Numbered from the stretch's first letter, positions 22,224 through 35,585 are shown. The stretch is 64,000 nt of DNA from Daucus carota subsp. sativus (GCF_001625215.2 NC_030381.2:37198689-37262688); one strand, 5' to 3'. Translations and numbers: made by a program. Notes: generated from the letters alone by a model not told the origin.

Positions 22224-24243
22224 GATTCAGTGTTTTATGAGAGTAATCATCTGAGATCAAGTATGTTGGTGTGAAAACAGGGATTTGCAATCAATTATTG
22301 CTCAGAGTATATATGTTTACTGCATGTAATTTGTGAGTTCCATCTATTATGCAATGACGTGCATTATAATTGTAATAAGAATAATATTTCGACTACTAGT
22401 TGCCTGAGAATTGATTCATGTATGCATGCTTTATACACATGAATTTTCACATAGCACCGGGCTTATCTTAATAAATACTTGTTCGAAAAGTGATGTTTTG
22501 ATTTATGTGTTTTAATAATTCTTTTTTATATTTTTAATCAAATAAATTTTTTTTTTTAAGTTACAAACTTACAAACTTTTTTTTTGAATTTTTTTTATTC
22601 TCCCGTTGTGTTAATCCTTAGTTATCGAAAGTATATATGTTGAAAATTCTTGAAAAAACATCAAATTTTTTTAAAATAACGCATAAATAAATCGTGCATT
22701 CAACACATTTGTAACTGGGGTTCAACATCGGGTGTAGAACACTAATTATCATTGTATTGAATAAATCTATAAAGATGCTTAAACTATACCTCTGGGGTTT
22801 GGGTGGGTCTAGAAACATAAATTTTAGTTATATAATACGTTTAACTTAGTTCTCACTTTGAAAAATTAGTTTATGTACTTCTCCAACACAATATTAATTG
22901 ATGTTCAACAAAATATGTTAAAAAATGTTGAATTCGAATTATATATGTGTTGAACGCATAAAGTTTGTAAGTGTGTACCAGAACTCATCCCTATATATAT
23001 ATATACAAGTGATCAAATACAAACCAACTCTTAAATACAAATTAAAAACCAATTTCCTTACCACTATTTATAACTACGGGTATCAATAATTTATACTGCA
23101 CTAATCACTATTTTTATACAGTATATAAACAGTGATTTTTATTATTCAAAATTGAGAAAATCTAGTATTGATGATTGATTATATATGATCGATTTCAATC
23201 TTAAGAAGGTTCTTGACGGTAACAAGCCGTAAGAGAAGGTGTATGATGGTGGTAAGTAGTCGCTAGTTTTGGTAAGTTATGATGGCAAGTGTCCGTGACT
23301 AGTGGTGATGGTAGACGATGGTGGTAATTCATAAAAACGGTTGGTAATGGTGGTAAGAAGTTCATTATTATGTTTTGGGTGAAGATGATGGTCATATACG
23401 TTGTGTGTGTGTGTATATATGTGTGTGCATTCATATATTAGACATATGTTATATACAAAATAGTGATATGTGATGTACAAAATAGTGATTACTGCAGTTA
23501 ATAAAAACAGTGTATGTATATATATGTGTGTGTGTATATATATATATATATATAATGATTTTGCTTATATAATGAAAAAAATAAAAATATATGAAGAAAA
23601 TCAAGAAATCTATATTTCAAAACGGAAAAATAGGATACGCGTCACAAGATGAGCAAAGTTATTGATGGATGTGTGGCGCAAAGGATGAATGAGTTGCGTG
23701 GGTTGCGAGTGAATCCAACCTGCAATAAATTGCATGAAGAATGAATTAGCATGCGTAAAAGTTTGCTCTTCATCATTCAGCTTTGCATCACTTGAACTCG
23801 ATTATGAACCTTCGTTGTTTCACCTTTGCGCAACCCACCCCGAAAAATTCTGGACCAGAAATATGTAAAAAAAATCAAGAAATCTGGACACTGAAAAGTT
23901 TTGAAAAATTCGAAAAATGAAAAACTAATTCAGACTAATATATATTGCAATCGGATTGGGAGTTTCGCAAAAGGTTTCCATTTATTATTCTTTTATTCCC
24001 AATTTTTTTGTCTTATTTCATACTTTTGTGGACAAATATATATTTTGTATTAAAATAAATAAGATATTTTTTTGATCAATTAATCATAAAAAATCAAATA
24101 AGATAAATGATTTGGGACGGAAGGAATAATAAAATACCTTCGGAAATGACAACTTCTATGAAAATGACCACAGTACACAGGATATATATCCGTGAAAGCA
24201 TGAGAAAATAAGCACTACGGCTTTTAACGTGTTTACAAAACTC
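22224..24243. other. Intergenic region with microsatellites
   Basis: No gene seen. A GGTGGTAAGT/GATGGT-rich stretch lies at about 23215-23360, and (GT)n and (TA)n tracts at 23400-23430 and 23518-23555. A possible eroded Stowaway-like MITE lies at about 23982-24129 (right end GGGACGGAAGGAATAATA), ending about 115 bases before the phosphatase ATG. Confidence 0.4.
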
Positions 24244-27200
24244 ATGCATAAGTACTCTACCATGACCCTCTTTCTCTGCCTCAGCTTTTGCTTGCTTGCC
24301 AGCCTTCATTCTGCGGCAGCTGAGCTTCAGACGCTGCACCACCAACTCGGCGGCGAATCACTGAGTTTGCTGGTTGTCGGAGACTGGGGAAGAAGAGGAG
24401 CCTACAACCAGTCTCGAGTTGCTCTCCAGGTTCTGCCTTTCTTTCTTTCTCCTCTTCATTTTTGTCAGAGAATTTCAACTTTTTTGCCGATATTTATTAT
24501 GTTACACCCTCTGTTCTAAAAGTCGGTGATTAATCACGATTAGTCACCGATTAATCGTTGTTCCATAACTCACCAAACTGATTAATTCTCCGATTAATCT
24601 CCGATCAATTCAATTAATCCCCGAAAAATCCTTGTTCCGTGACTTCACCGATTAAATCCGATTCCCGCTTTTTACGGCACTGGTTACACCCGATAAAAGA
24701 ATAATCCGAGAATCAAATATTCTGCAAAATACAGCATACTGAGAAAAATAACCACCGAACCCAATCTTCGGTTGTTTTCAATTTTATACTCTGTGTATCC
24801 TGTAATTGATATGAAACTTAAAAATTGTTTTTATTCAGCTCTTTCGAAGGACTAGACCAATATTTTATTAATTTCTCTATATGAACATACGAAACTGCAA
24901 TACAGCCTTAAATATTTTGGTTCTCAAATTTTAACTTATGTGCAGAATCAAATATTCTGCGGAGTCCAAGAATCAAATATCCTTCTAATATTATGTTACA
25001 AAAAAAATTCAAGAATCAACTATTCTGCGGAATATAATATACGGAGAAAATAACCGAATTTTCAGTTGTTCTCATTTTTATTCTCGTATAACATGTAATT
25101 GATATGAATCTCGCAAATCATTTTTATTCAGCTCTTTCGAAAGACTTGATCAATATTTTATTTATTACTCTGTTATGAACATATGAAACTGCAACACAGA
25201 GTCGATTATTTTGTTACCATCGTCGTTTACCGTTAAATTATTAATTACTACAATTATTCTACAATAATTTGCTTGAATTGTCCGCTTTAGGACCACGTAT
25301 CCGCAACTAATTTGCCTTGACTTATTAATACAAGAAATGTACGCAAGTAAGATATGACTAATGATTGTATCCAAAACTAGAATAATACATTATATTCGAT
25401 TTTGATCCTATTTCACTTTGATTGCTTCACGTAATTGCTCATCACAAACACTAAGAGGGGTGTATTGGATTGGGATTTTAAAGCATTTTTTTGCATTCAT
25501 GAAATCCAAGGGTATTCGATTGGGATTGTTTGAAATCCATTAAAATCTTGAGGTATTCAATTGGGATTTCAAATTATGCTATAAAATCTGGTGGTATTCA
25601 ATTGAGATTTTAAATTATGCTTTAAAATCCGATAGTATTCAATTTGGATTGTTTAAAATCCATTAAAATCTAATGGTATTCAAATGCTAATGGATTTTTT
25701 TGCATTTTATAAAATGATGGATTTTGTGGCATTCTTCGGTGTATTTTAAGTTTTTTGAAATCCCATCAAAATCAATGGGATTTTGAAGCATTTTGCTTAA
25801 ATCCTATCAACTCTACGACATTTTATCAAGAATCCGCATGAAATCAAAATCAAACACAATTCATTAAAATCCATAGACTAAAAACAATCCATTGAAATCC
25901 CAATCGAATACACCCCTCTAGATATCACTAAAATGTATACTTGAATACGTATTCGAGTAATTAAGTTGATATCTAAAGAACCTTGTAATTTACTGACAGT
26001 CATTTTTTATTGAAGAAAAAATTGGTCATTGATTAATTGTCTCTGTAATAACATAATCTGCAGATGGGAAAAATAGCAGAGAAATTGGACATTGATTTCA
26101 TCATATCAACTGGTGATAATTTTTACGATGATGGTCTGACTGATGAAAATGATCCAGCATTTGAAGAATCCTTCAGCAATATTTACACTGCACGGAGCTT
26201 GCAGAAGCCATGGTACACTGGTATGCAAATATTTACCCCATCTTTAGTTCATAATTTTTTCTCCAAGGTGAAAAGAGAAAAAAAATATATATATATCATA
26301 TAGACACTGTTTTTTTATGTCTTGGAGTGTTGCAGTACTGGGGAATCATGACTATAGAGGGAATGCATTGGCGCAATTGAGTCCTACTCTTACACACAAG
26401 GACAGCAGATGGTTTTGCCAGAAATCGTATATTCTTAACGCAGGTGAAGTATGATCAACATTTTTATGTAAGAATGCGAACCAAATTATTCGATTCTCGA
26501 ATGACACTTGGATGTCCTGACTGAATATTTTGTACACATATTTGTTTTGCAGGATTTGCAGAATTCTTCTTTGTTGATACAACTCCTTTTCAAACTAAGT
26601 ATTTCACTCACCCTAAGGATCATGTGTATGACTGGAGAGGTGTGCTTCCGCGGCACAAATATATTTCTACTCTCTTAAAGGTATTTTTTGCTACTGTGCC
26701 TGCTTTAGGCTAGGTGAAGAAGAAGAAGAAGAAGAAGAGCTCTGCAAATAAAATGTATGAACCTGTGTAGTATGCATTTACCTTTTTTTGAGCCAAATTG
26801 ACCTTTTTTGTGCTAGGATCTGGATGTTGCATTAAGAGAATCAACAGCAAGATGGAAAATAGTTGTGGGTCACCATACGATAAAAAGCGCAGGGCATCAT
26901 GGTAACACACAGGAGCTTGTTTCTCACCTTCTGCCACTTCTTCAGGTTCGAAAAATGCAGCTTACGAATATAACTATTAGTAATCAATCTAATCAAAGAA
27001 ACAAAAGAAATAATAATCTTGTGTGTCGAATTCCTAATCGTTACAAAATTTCAGGCAAATAATGTAGATTTTTACGTGAACGGACATGACCATTGCTTGG
27101 AACACATTGCCTCTTCCGACAGGTAAACTTGCTATTCTAGTCACTTGCTAAGAAAATGACTATAGAAACTCTGGTATTTTACGACAATGAAATGACGAAT

Positions 27201-27425
27201 TTCATTCACAGTGCATTGCAATTTTTCACGAGTGGAGGAGGATCAAAGGCGTGGAAAGGTGATATAAGTTGGTGGGATCCAGTTGAAAACAAATTTTACT
27301 ACGATGGGCAAGGCTTCATGTCCATGCAAATCTCTCCCAGTGAGGTTGATGTTGTATTCTATGATGTTTATGGAAATGTTCTGCACAAATGGAGCACTTC
27401 AGATGTGCTGTACAATGTCATGTAG
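24244..27425 (+). CDS. PAP: Purple acid phosphatase, low-molecular-weight type
   Basis: Seven exons join in frame: 24244-24429, 26064-26220, 26336-26443, 26553-26680, 26817-26945, 27055-27122 and 27212-27425, giving 329 residues, the usual size of the plant PAP3/PAP8/PAP17 group. A hydrophobic signal peptide covers about residues 7-25, so the enzyme is probably secreted or vacuolar. All seven metal ligands expected for a di-iron or Fe-Zn/Mn centre are present: Asp47 (GDWG), Asp80 and Tyr83 (GDNFYDDG), Asn118 (GNHD), His212 (VGHH), His247 and His249 (NGHDH). Such enzymes hydrolyse phosphate monoesters, and some members are induced by phosphate starvation. The start was set at the first ATG before the signal peptide; the ATG at 24262 is an alternative. 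Intron 1 is 1.6 kb and filled with repeats. Confidence 0.93.
24700..25205. repeat. Diverged tandem duplication in phosphatase intron 1
   Basis: About 24700-24910 and 24994-25205 share blocks in the same order: GAATCAAATATTCTGC, TGTAATTGATATGAA, TTTTTATTCAGCTCTTTCGA and AACTGCAA.ACAG. The offset is about 294 bases. The copies differ by many substitutions and small indels, so the duplication is old. It is preceded at 24515-24690 by repeated CCGATTAATC motifs. Confidence 0.6.
25454..25919. mobile_element. MITE in phosphatase intron 1
   Basis: A 466-base element with terminal inverted repeats (AGAGGGGTGTATT at the left, AATACACCCCTCT at the right, followed inwards by matching GATTGGGATTT). Inside, a GTATTCAATTGGGATTT motif recurs several times. 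A CTA trinucleotide at both outer edges could be a 3-bp target duplication, which would suit the PIF/Harbinger group, but the boundary is ambiguous by two bases. No coding sequence. Confidence 0.6.
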
Positions 27426-27885
27426 AGAGACAGTTTAGATTAATGTACGCAACTAAGATGCTCAACAATGTTCAATAATATAGCAAGCAAAGTTTATCAT
27501 CCCAAAGTTGGTGTTTAGACAATATAGCTCCAACTCCTTGCAAACTGTCACCCAGTCAGTAATCGGAAAATAGTTCATGAAATAATCTAAAAGTATAAAT
27601 ACCTCAAAATATTCATTTTGTGCAAACATAATCTAAAGGTATAGTTACTTTGGATATATGTTATAGAGAAGTGGAAGTGATTGAAGTGTAGGCTGCAGAG
27701 TGATTGTAGTGTACATAACAAAAGAACTCTACATTGTTACTTCAATACTTAAATTTCAGACTAACCAAATATAGGAGTTTCTGCTACCTAGATACGCGAT
27801 GTTTGCTCTGCTGCTTACGATGTGTGTAAATTCTAAAATTTAGCCGTTCTTGGACTTGCCTCTTCACAATATTGTTTCAGCTGGC
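27426..27885. other. Convergent 3' intergenic region
   Basis: A gap of 460 bases between the phosphatase stop and the stop codon of the opposite-strand ALKBH gene. It holds the 3' untranslated regions of both genes. No repeat or further gene is seen. Confidence 0.5.
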
Positions 27886-30800
27886 TCATTTAGCCACATA
27901 CCCTTGATGTTCTTCACCGAGTTGTTCACCATTGGTTCCATTGCAATCTTTCCCAGACATTTTGGTTCCATTGCAATCTTTCCCAGACATTTTTTCACTT
28001 TCCTTGTCAATGTCTGGAACACTGTTGTTTTCATCATTGAGTTTTGTTGTGCAATTGTCCTTTTCTGCTTGACTAGTCAAACTTTCATTTGTTGATGTCT
28101 GGTTAAGTAATTTACCAGAACCAGGAGGAATGAAAACTCCAGTACCAGGAACTGGTAAGCGAGGTGGAGCATGCCCCGGCCCAGCTACAGTCGACCCTGC
28201 AGAGGTAGGTGGCAGAGCAACTGGTGTAGGGAAAGGGAGGACTGGTGCAACTGCAGTTGGCATGAACATTGGCTGAACACCATTGGCTGGAGGTAATGGC
28301 ATACATATGGCTGGAGCGGGTGATACCCCGGTTGAAACTGATGGATGATGTTTGGAGGGCAAAGAGTTGTGTATATGGTTTGGAGATCTACTCTGTGGGG
28401 TGACCCATTGGGATTGTGTTGCTGCAGTAGCGGAAGGATAATGACCACTGCTTCTCTTTGGTTGAGACTTGATCAATGTGACAAGGATCCGCTGTTTCTG
28501 CAAGGCAGGCAGTGCATATCTCGCAAAATCCGTGGATCTTCCTTGCATAACGAGCATGGATCTACATATTTAGCAGGAGAAACTTAAATAGGACACTTTA
28601 GAAAAAAAATAAAAAATCACTACATTATAGGGAGAGACCTAATCCTAATGCCTATGACGTATCTAAATCAAGTTATTTTACAACAAGATTATTCGAAATA
28701 TAAATATTCCTGATTAGAATACCATTTATTGGTCTACTTTTTTTAACTCATTTGATGTTTAGTTATTTAATGGACCTACAAAGGTGTAACAGAAAACACG
28801 AAACACGCAGAGATGTTACCCAGGTGTAATAGAAAGCTTGATCGAACCCTTATAATCCCCCAGACCTTCTGACGCAATCACGTTGCCAAAAGTCATATCA
28901 CATTCTGTCAAGGAAAGAACGCAAATTGGCCTTCCATATCGACGCGGCCACATAGAAGGCTGTGAGTGATCACCCTATTGGAATTTGAAACCTGATTAGC
29001 ACTGCCTGTTATTGTACTAAAATATTCCTATGAAATATCTGGCTAACCTCATTGAAGAAGTCAATTATGCAACAATCTGGCTCCACAGTAATTACTTGCA
29101 AGGCAATTAAACGATCAATAACATCTTGTAACAAGCCAGGAATAGGTTCAATCCTCCTCTCTGAAATTTCCCAGCCAAAAAAATATATTCAAATATGTAA
29201 TAAGCTGTTAACAAGATATATTAAATATCATGGTCACAATACTATCATATTTCATTGTTTCATTTTCCAACATATCTATGATGTCAAACATGCCTCTGTA
29301 GGTTCTTCCTGTCGTTCCATCTACTGAACGCGAGTCTACAATAGGAACGCCCAATTGAATCATCTCTTTTCCATGCCCCTGTGTCGGTCTGTGGGATGCT
29401 ATAAATGTTGGTCCTGCTTCAAATTAAACAGCATCTTAAAGATCTATGGACATTCACATGCAAAGTAATCAAGACCATGAAGCACTGGTTACTATTTTCT
29501 TGGTACACGTTAATCTTAAATTTACAGTGCCAGGAAAAATGCACAAAGCACGCCAAGCAAAAAAGAGAAAGCAACAGGAACAACTATTTAGCTCCTATGG
29601 CAAGTTCACAAACGTGTAATGTAGAATTTGGATTTAGATATGAAATAAAATTACTATTCACACATACACTGATGACAGTCATGGTGTTACAGTAGAGTAC
29701 AGATAAAATCTGTGAGTTTCAATAATGCATATCGTCTGAGACAACAAAGAATGAAGAAAATATGTGAAGAAAGAAGTATTGATTTAGAGGAACCACGTCA
29801 TCAGAATGAAACTTCCTATTAGAAACATTGATATCAAGAGTGAGGTATAAGTGCTCCAGGTGATGACAGGGACAAGAGATAACATGATTCGCAAAAGGTT
29901 TATATAATGTCCTATAATTAATTGCACATATCATCAACCTGAGTTTCTGTGAAAGAGGTTGGAAATGCTCTATAAATTTCATGGTTTTAGCTTGCTTCTT
30001 GGAACCTGAACTTTTATGCTCATGAATATTGTTAAAAAAATATAATCGCAAGTCAAATGCAGATACAAAGAACAATTGTAACCCTCATAGAGAATCAAGT
30101 AGGCAGCACATGTCAGATACTTGTTGCCAGGCAAACTGATCTTTCAGTAACAGAAGAATAACAGGAGAAAACAAAAAACAAATCGTAACATGAATTAATA
30201 TCAAATATAAATTTAAAACATTATCGCTAGGCACCAGCCTAATAAAGTATACAGGAGTTGATGGCTGACAATATAAATTAGACTAACTACTAGCACAGAG
30301 ATTGGACTACTACTCGACTTCTAATATATATGCCTTCTCGTTTGATCATTATATATGCTTAAGCAAAATAAGAATACAATTTTGCTGAAGATTAAGACAA
30401 GCATAAGTGATAATCACCACTGTCCAAATTATTATCTGCATATAAACCGAAAAAGCAGACGCCCTTGCTGAATCTGCATCAACTACAATTGTATATCCTG
30501 CAACTATGTACACATGTTCAAAAATGGAGCAGACCTCTTTTACATGTATCTACTAAAATACCGACTCCAAAATGAAATTAAATTTGTGAAACTGAACAGG
30601 ATGACATAACTTAATAAAAAATGGCTAATCGTTCAAGGCAGACGTTTCTTATGTTTGACAGTAATGGGCTCATGGTAACTAAGCCATATAAATCGAAAGA
30701 TAAAATGGTCCATACTCTGGGTTTTGGGTAGAAACAGAAAAGGAAATTGCATGTTTTGGACACCAAGTCACAGCAACATAACCACCTTTCAGCCAATGTA

Positions 30801-33275
30801 AATCTCTGATTCTCAAGACAAATGCATGTATTTAAGTGATTTCTTGTTAATTATTTCTATTAGACAATGATTGTCAAATGTATGTGATGTGGAGTACACT
30901 ATACAGAATCAGTAAAGCGATGACGTAAAAGTGTACATTAAAAAGATGCTTTCCTTAGACGACTGTGGATATACATATTAGTATTTACCAGATCCAGCGA
31001 TCACAATGCTCCCAGACAAATAACAAAATCACATATTACAAGGACATCACGTTGTAGGAAGAAATTGGTAGTTACTTTTTTATGTTAAGTTAGAGCACTT
31101 TATGAACTTGCCTTGAAAGTGTCCTTTTCTCCCTGTGTTTCTCAAATCATTCACCAATGAAACTAGATTAGAAACTTCAGAGCTGTCTAAGAGCTCTTCG
31201 TACAACTTCATTCCATCAACTGCATTAACCTTGAAAAACACTGGTGCATATTAGAGGTAGAAAGGTTACATTAAAGACTAGAAAGTAGACAAATATATAA
31301 ATGGACAATGGATAATTTCTAGAAACAAATAGCCGTCAAACATTTATTACCGAATTTCCATCTACTATCTCAGTACCAACAAAAGTCTTTGCATTAATTG
31401 AAATATCCTTCCTTCCATGGGGAAGGGGCGAGATAGAAGGACCTTTTTCCGGCTTCACCTCACAGGACCCTAAAATATGAACAACAAACTTGGATCGCAT
31501 TATATAGTTAGAAGTATGTAATCTAGCAAGTGAAGAAAAAGACAAAATGTTGTAAGTTGTAACTGCATTTACACGTACTTCCCTCTGTGTTGACCTCAGT
31601 CATTAAAACTTGTGTAACTGGAAAACCATAGATCTTAAGCTAATGACTAGGAGTATGGCTAAGAAAATATAATCATTTATGATAAAAGATTAGTGAATGC
31701 GTTTTTGGGGAAGGGATGGTTTTTTGGTACACAGTCATATGACTCATATCAGATGATCGCCCAATGTAAAAATAAAGGAATCATATAGTCAGCATAAACA
31801 AAATCATTGCTCATATATATTAGCATATTACGCTTTTGTTTCATACGAATTATGACACTAGTCATTACTCGTAACATATATTGCAATGATTCGTGACACT
31901 ATGACTGTTTTGTACGGTTGTTAATATGCAAATTTCTCCATCATAATTTATAATGCGGTCCTTGAAAAGCACTTGCATCTTTCTAGAAGAACAAGATAAC
32001 TGACTATCAGTGTTATACACTGGTCAACAAAATATCAATGACGTAACTTGTCGACAGAAAGCTGATAGAAAGTCCCACAACCATCAATCATGAACTCAAC
32101 TACATGTATTACATGCAAACTCAAATGATTATACACCTTATATTGCATACTAGCGGAAGGTAATTTGTAATGGTTGAGGTGGATATCAAACCATGCAGGA
32201 TATACTGGTATCATCTTACCATTTAGATTACAAAAGATTCTTTTCACAAGTGTGAATAGAGTAAGTGATAAGAAAAAGATTTATAGTGCATTTATGTGTC
32301 ATAGATCACGGTTTCCATAACATTCTCCTCCATGATTTTACCCTTACAAAACAATAAAACTCATGAACAACAACTAGGTCAATATCCTAACCTTCACTCC
32401 TCTTGCTTACACTAAAAACAAATCATTTCAAGAAGCAAATGTTTACGATCCTTACCTTAAAGAAACACAAGTACATAAGCAAAAAACAGAGAAGTACCTT
32501 TTAAATCAGAAGTAACACCGTCATCCACCCCCTCCCCCTCAGCAGACTCATTCACCGACACATTTCCTGAACTCTGGCTAACAGCATCTACTCGAGATTT
32601 TGTGCTCATATTTACTCCATCAACAAAAACTGAAATTCAACATCAATAAATCCTTGATCACCATCTCAAAACACAATTCAAAGCAAAAAAAACCTATTCA
32701 ACATCACATTGCACTACAATTAAAAAAAAACATATATCCTAATCTCCTCATCATATTATTTCCACAATTCCAATTTCAACTTTCAAGCAATTACCACAAC
32801 ATCCTCAACATTTTCACCATATCAAAAACAAAAACACTAAATTGAATTCACACACACAAAATTACATTAAAATCACTAATTTCATACCCTGATCACCTCT
32901 TTTGCCGCCATCAAACCGCCTCCCGGGGGCCTTAAACGGCTCCAACCCCCTCCGATAGCCACGCAACCTCTCTCGCCTCCTCCACGCCGCCTGATCAAGC
33001 GAATGCGCCACCTCAGAAACCGAAAAGAAGTGCTGCAAATGCAGAACAGGGTACCAATTGACTCTCCGCTGCTGTAAGCTCCCAATCACACCGTCATACT
33101 CTCCGTCGTCGCCGATTGTCTTGAGATGATCACACATTGAGTCGATTATCGCATTGGCAGCTGCGAATTCACTGCGTATCCACGCAATGAACACGTCTCG
33201 ATCGTCTAGGACCCACTGGGGCTGGTAGTGGGCCATCATCTCTGCTCCGCCGTGCATTTTCTCCGGCATTGCCAT
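27886..33275 (-). CDS. ALKBH10B: ALKBH10B-like RNA demethylase homologue
   Basis: Eight exons in transcript order: 33275-32888, 32629-32498, 31469-31351, 31229-31112, 29413-29294, 29160-29048, 28974-28820 and 28561-27886, giving 606 residues. The N-terminus ([18 protein letters not shown]) and the AlkB-like 2-oxoglutarate/Fe(II) core (about 215-412) match plant ALKBH10B, which removes m6A from mRNA. The core shows [30 protein letters not shown] (His333), [12 protein letters not shown] and [14 protein letters not shown] (Arg406). The long C-terminal region is Pro-rich ([16 protein letters not shown]) and may bind partners. Tyr397 occupies the place where, as I recall Arabidopsis ALKBH10B, the distal iron-binding His lies. 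The introns after exons 4 and 5 begin with GC rather than GT. A 30-base tandem duplication lies in the last exon. Confidence 0.9.
27931..27990 (-). repeat. 30-bp tandem duplication inside the ALKBH last exon
   Basis: Two adjacent near-identical 30-base copies encode [10 protein letters not shown] twice in the hydrophilic C-terminal tail. The frame is kept, so the protein gains ten residues. The segment lies outside the catalytic core. Confidence 0.85.
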
Positions 33276-34371
33276 TTACAAGCAAAATTTTCTTCACAGA
33301 GAATTGTGATTTGTGAGTACACAGAGATTAATAATAAAAGTAGCTGACTATTTCATTTTTATTGTCAGATCTAGAGTTATATATAGAGTGTGAAATGTAA
33401 ACTAAATTCTATACTATGTATAAATATTGATTAAAGTTGAGTTAGTTTAATGCGTCAAATATGTAAAAATGAACAAATATTTTGAAGTAGGAAAAATAGG
33501 TTTTTGAGCTTTTCTATTAAATTTCAAAGATATATGTTTAGATAATCTCGAGTTTAATAAATATCGTGGATAAAAAGATTATTAATTAAGTGGAGTTGTG
33601 GATAAAAATGAAAAAAAAAAAGGCTGTTTTTTTTTTGACAAAAAAAAGGCTGTTTTTAAATCAAATGACAATGCGGAATATATTAGCTGAAGTGAATAAG
33701 CAGAGATAAAAAATGAAGGATTAGGGTTTGAGTGGCTTATTCATCGCTCATTTATCCTTTCCTATATATATATATATATATGATAAAATTGTATTTTTTT
33801 TCTACGATTATTATATTTTATATTTTATTGAATGAAAACTTCAACAACATTCTTTATACTCTTTATTGTTATTATAATTTATAACAGTATATTCAATTTT
33901 TATTTAATTTTTAATAAGGACAGAGAAAGGAGGGAAAAAGCGGGAAAAAGAAAATAAAGGAATATCTTATTCTTAAATATAGTATGAGGAATGGTTTCAC
34001 AATCCTTAAAAATGTGGAATGAATTTACCATCCTAACTTTTTTTAAAAATTACTACAACTCCGTCGAATTTGTGTTTTGTGTCATATTCCCTATCATAAT
34101 AATTTAAGACATCATATAGCTAAACTGCTAGAGATACTTTTAAGTGTTAGCACTTGTAATAAAATTCAAATCTAGGGATTTTATATTTTGAGTTTTTAAA
34201 ATTAAAGTTAAATAAATTTTGATTTGAGATATAATTGACAAATAAATTGTGTTTGCCACGGAAGAGTTTTGGTATAAAGTTGTCTTTGTTTGAAGCATAT
34301 TTCTAATTTACTTGACCATTTAAGTAGAATTATTAATTTTTATTTAATTTTTAATAAATATATATAACTAA
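33276..34371. other. Intergenic region, upstream side of the ALKBH gene
   Basis: Contains the ALKBH promoter on the minus strand. AT-rich, with an (AT)n tract at about 33761-33782. No further gene seen. Confidence 0.4.
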
Positions 34372-34633
34372 TACTCCCTCTGTTTCTAAAAAAATTTTCC
34401 CGTTTGATATGTCGGGACTACTCGTAATATGAGACAAATTACTAATTTACATATAATCTATTAGACTAAATATAATCACGATGGTCTTGTTGGGTTCGTA
34501 TTTGTGAGTATTTTAATACGGTGAAGTTTTATATTTAATATTAATACAAAATTAAAGATATTAATGATCAATAGTGTGTGGTGACAAGCGTGACAAAGAG
34601 AAACAGGAAAAATATTAAGAGACGGAGGGAGTA
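34372..34633. mobile_element. Stowaway-like MITE
   Basis: Begins TACTCCCTCTGTTTC and ends GACGGAGGGAGTA: inverted ends flanked by TA, as expected for Stowaway (Tc1/mariner-derived) elements. 262 bases with no coding potential. Confidence 0.75.
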
Positions 34634-35208
34634 TTATAATTCATAAAGTAAAAATTATAAATATTAATTGTTCTATAGGACCTATACAAGTATTTGGAAG
34701 ACACGTTCATAAACCTTTTACTCGATTCACTCTTGAATTCAGGGTACGAATTTTTGCTGGCACATGATTAGACATGAAAAAACACGTTTTGTAAGTAGGA
34801 AAGATGTGTTAAATGTCATACTTATCGTAGACTAGGGGAAAATGAACGTTGAAATGATGTTCCAGCCTTCCTCGCGTACTACTGGTTGGTACACGCAACA
34901 CGAAAGTGGACCAATCTCATCAACACATGTACAATGTCGTTATATACCGGCTGATATCAACATTTTGATCATGAAAATTGAAAAATTAGTCTTGAGTGCC
35001 TTTCTCTTGTTCACGGTTAAGGAAATGTTTTGATATTTTAACCATCGCTTGAACACGAAAATATACATTGTATGTTCAATCGTATGTAACGACGAGCGAA
35101 AATATAAATAAGAATCTAACCAGATAAATTGATTAAATGATTCATGCTTATGACAACTAAAATATTTGTCTATGATTGTTCAACTCGTGACAATCAAACT
35201 TGTATTTC
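34634..35208. other. Intergenic region
   Basis: No gene or element recognised. The short frame at 34842-35033 has no family resemblance and no splice support. Confidence 0.3.
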
Positions 35209-35508
35209 TTCTATCCCTCTCATTTCTTTACGATTATTATTTTTTGATGTTCTTCTCATTTTTTTTATGTTACTATTAAATAGTAAGTTTTTCCTATTAT
35301 TACACACACTATCTTCCCCTACTATCTCATATTTAACAATAAAAACCACTATTGCACCCACTACTTTCTTCCACTATCTCAAATCTATTATTAAATATTG
35401 ATAGGTCCCACCACTTTACCGACTTTTCATCTAACTTTACTCATTTTTTATAAATTATCTTGTTCTACGTGTCCCCTTCAAATAGAATTGAGGGGGACGG
35501 AGGGAGTA
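35209..35508. mobile_element. Stowaway-like MITE, family A copy 1
   Basis: The right end GGGGGACGGAGGGAGTA is clear; the left end (CTATCCCTCTCATTTCTTTAC) is eroded. Its interior closely matches the element at 60392-60698, with shared blocks such as CACTATCTTCCCC and TTAAATATTGATAGGTCCC. Confidence 0.65.
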
Positions 35509-35585
35509 TGTTTTAAATTCCAAAGGTTTACACTCATCGATTACTACGCTGTTATTCTGCTGCATGCATTTAACACATTATTTGA

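Noticed and set aside
28345..28587. Plus-strand frame across the ALKBH last exon
   Set aside because: Antisense shadow of the Pro-rich coding exon.
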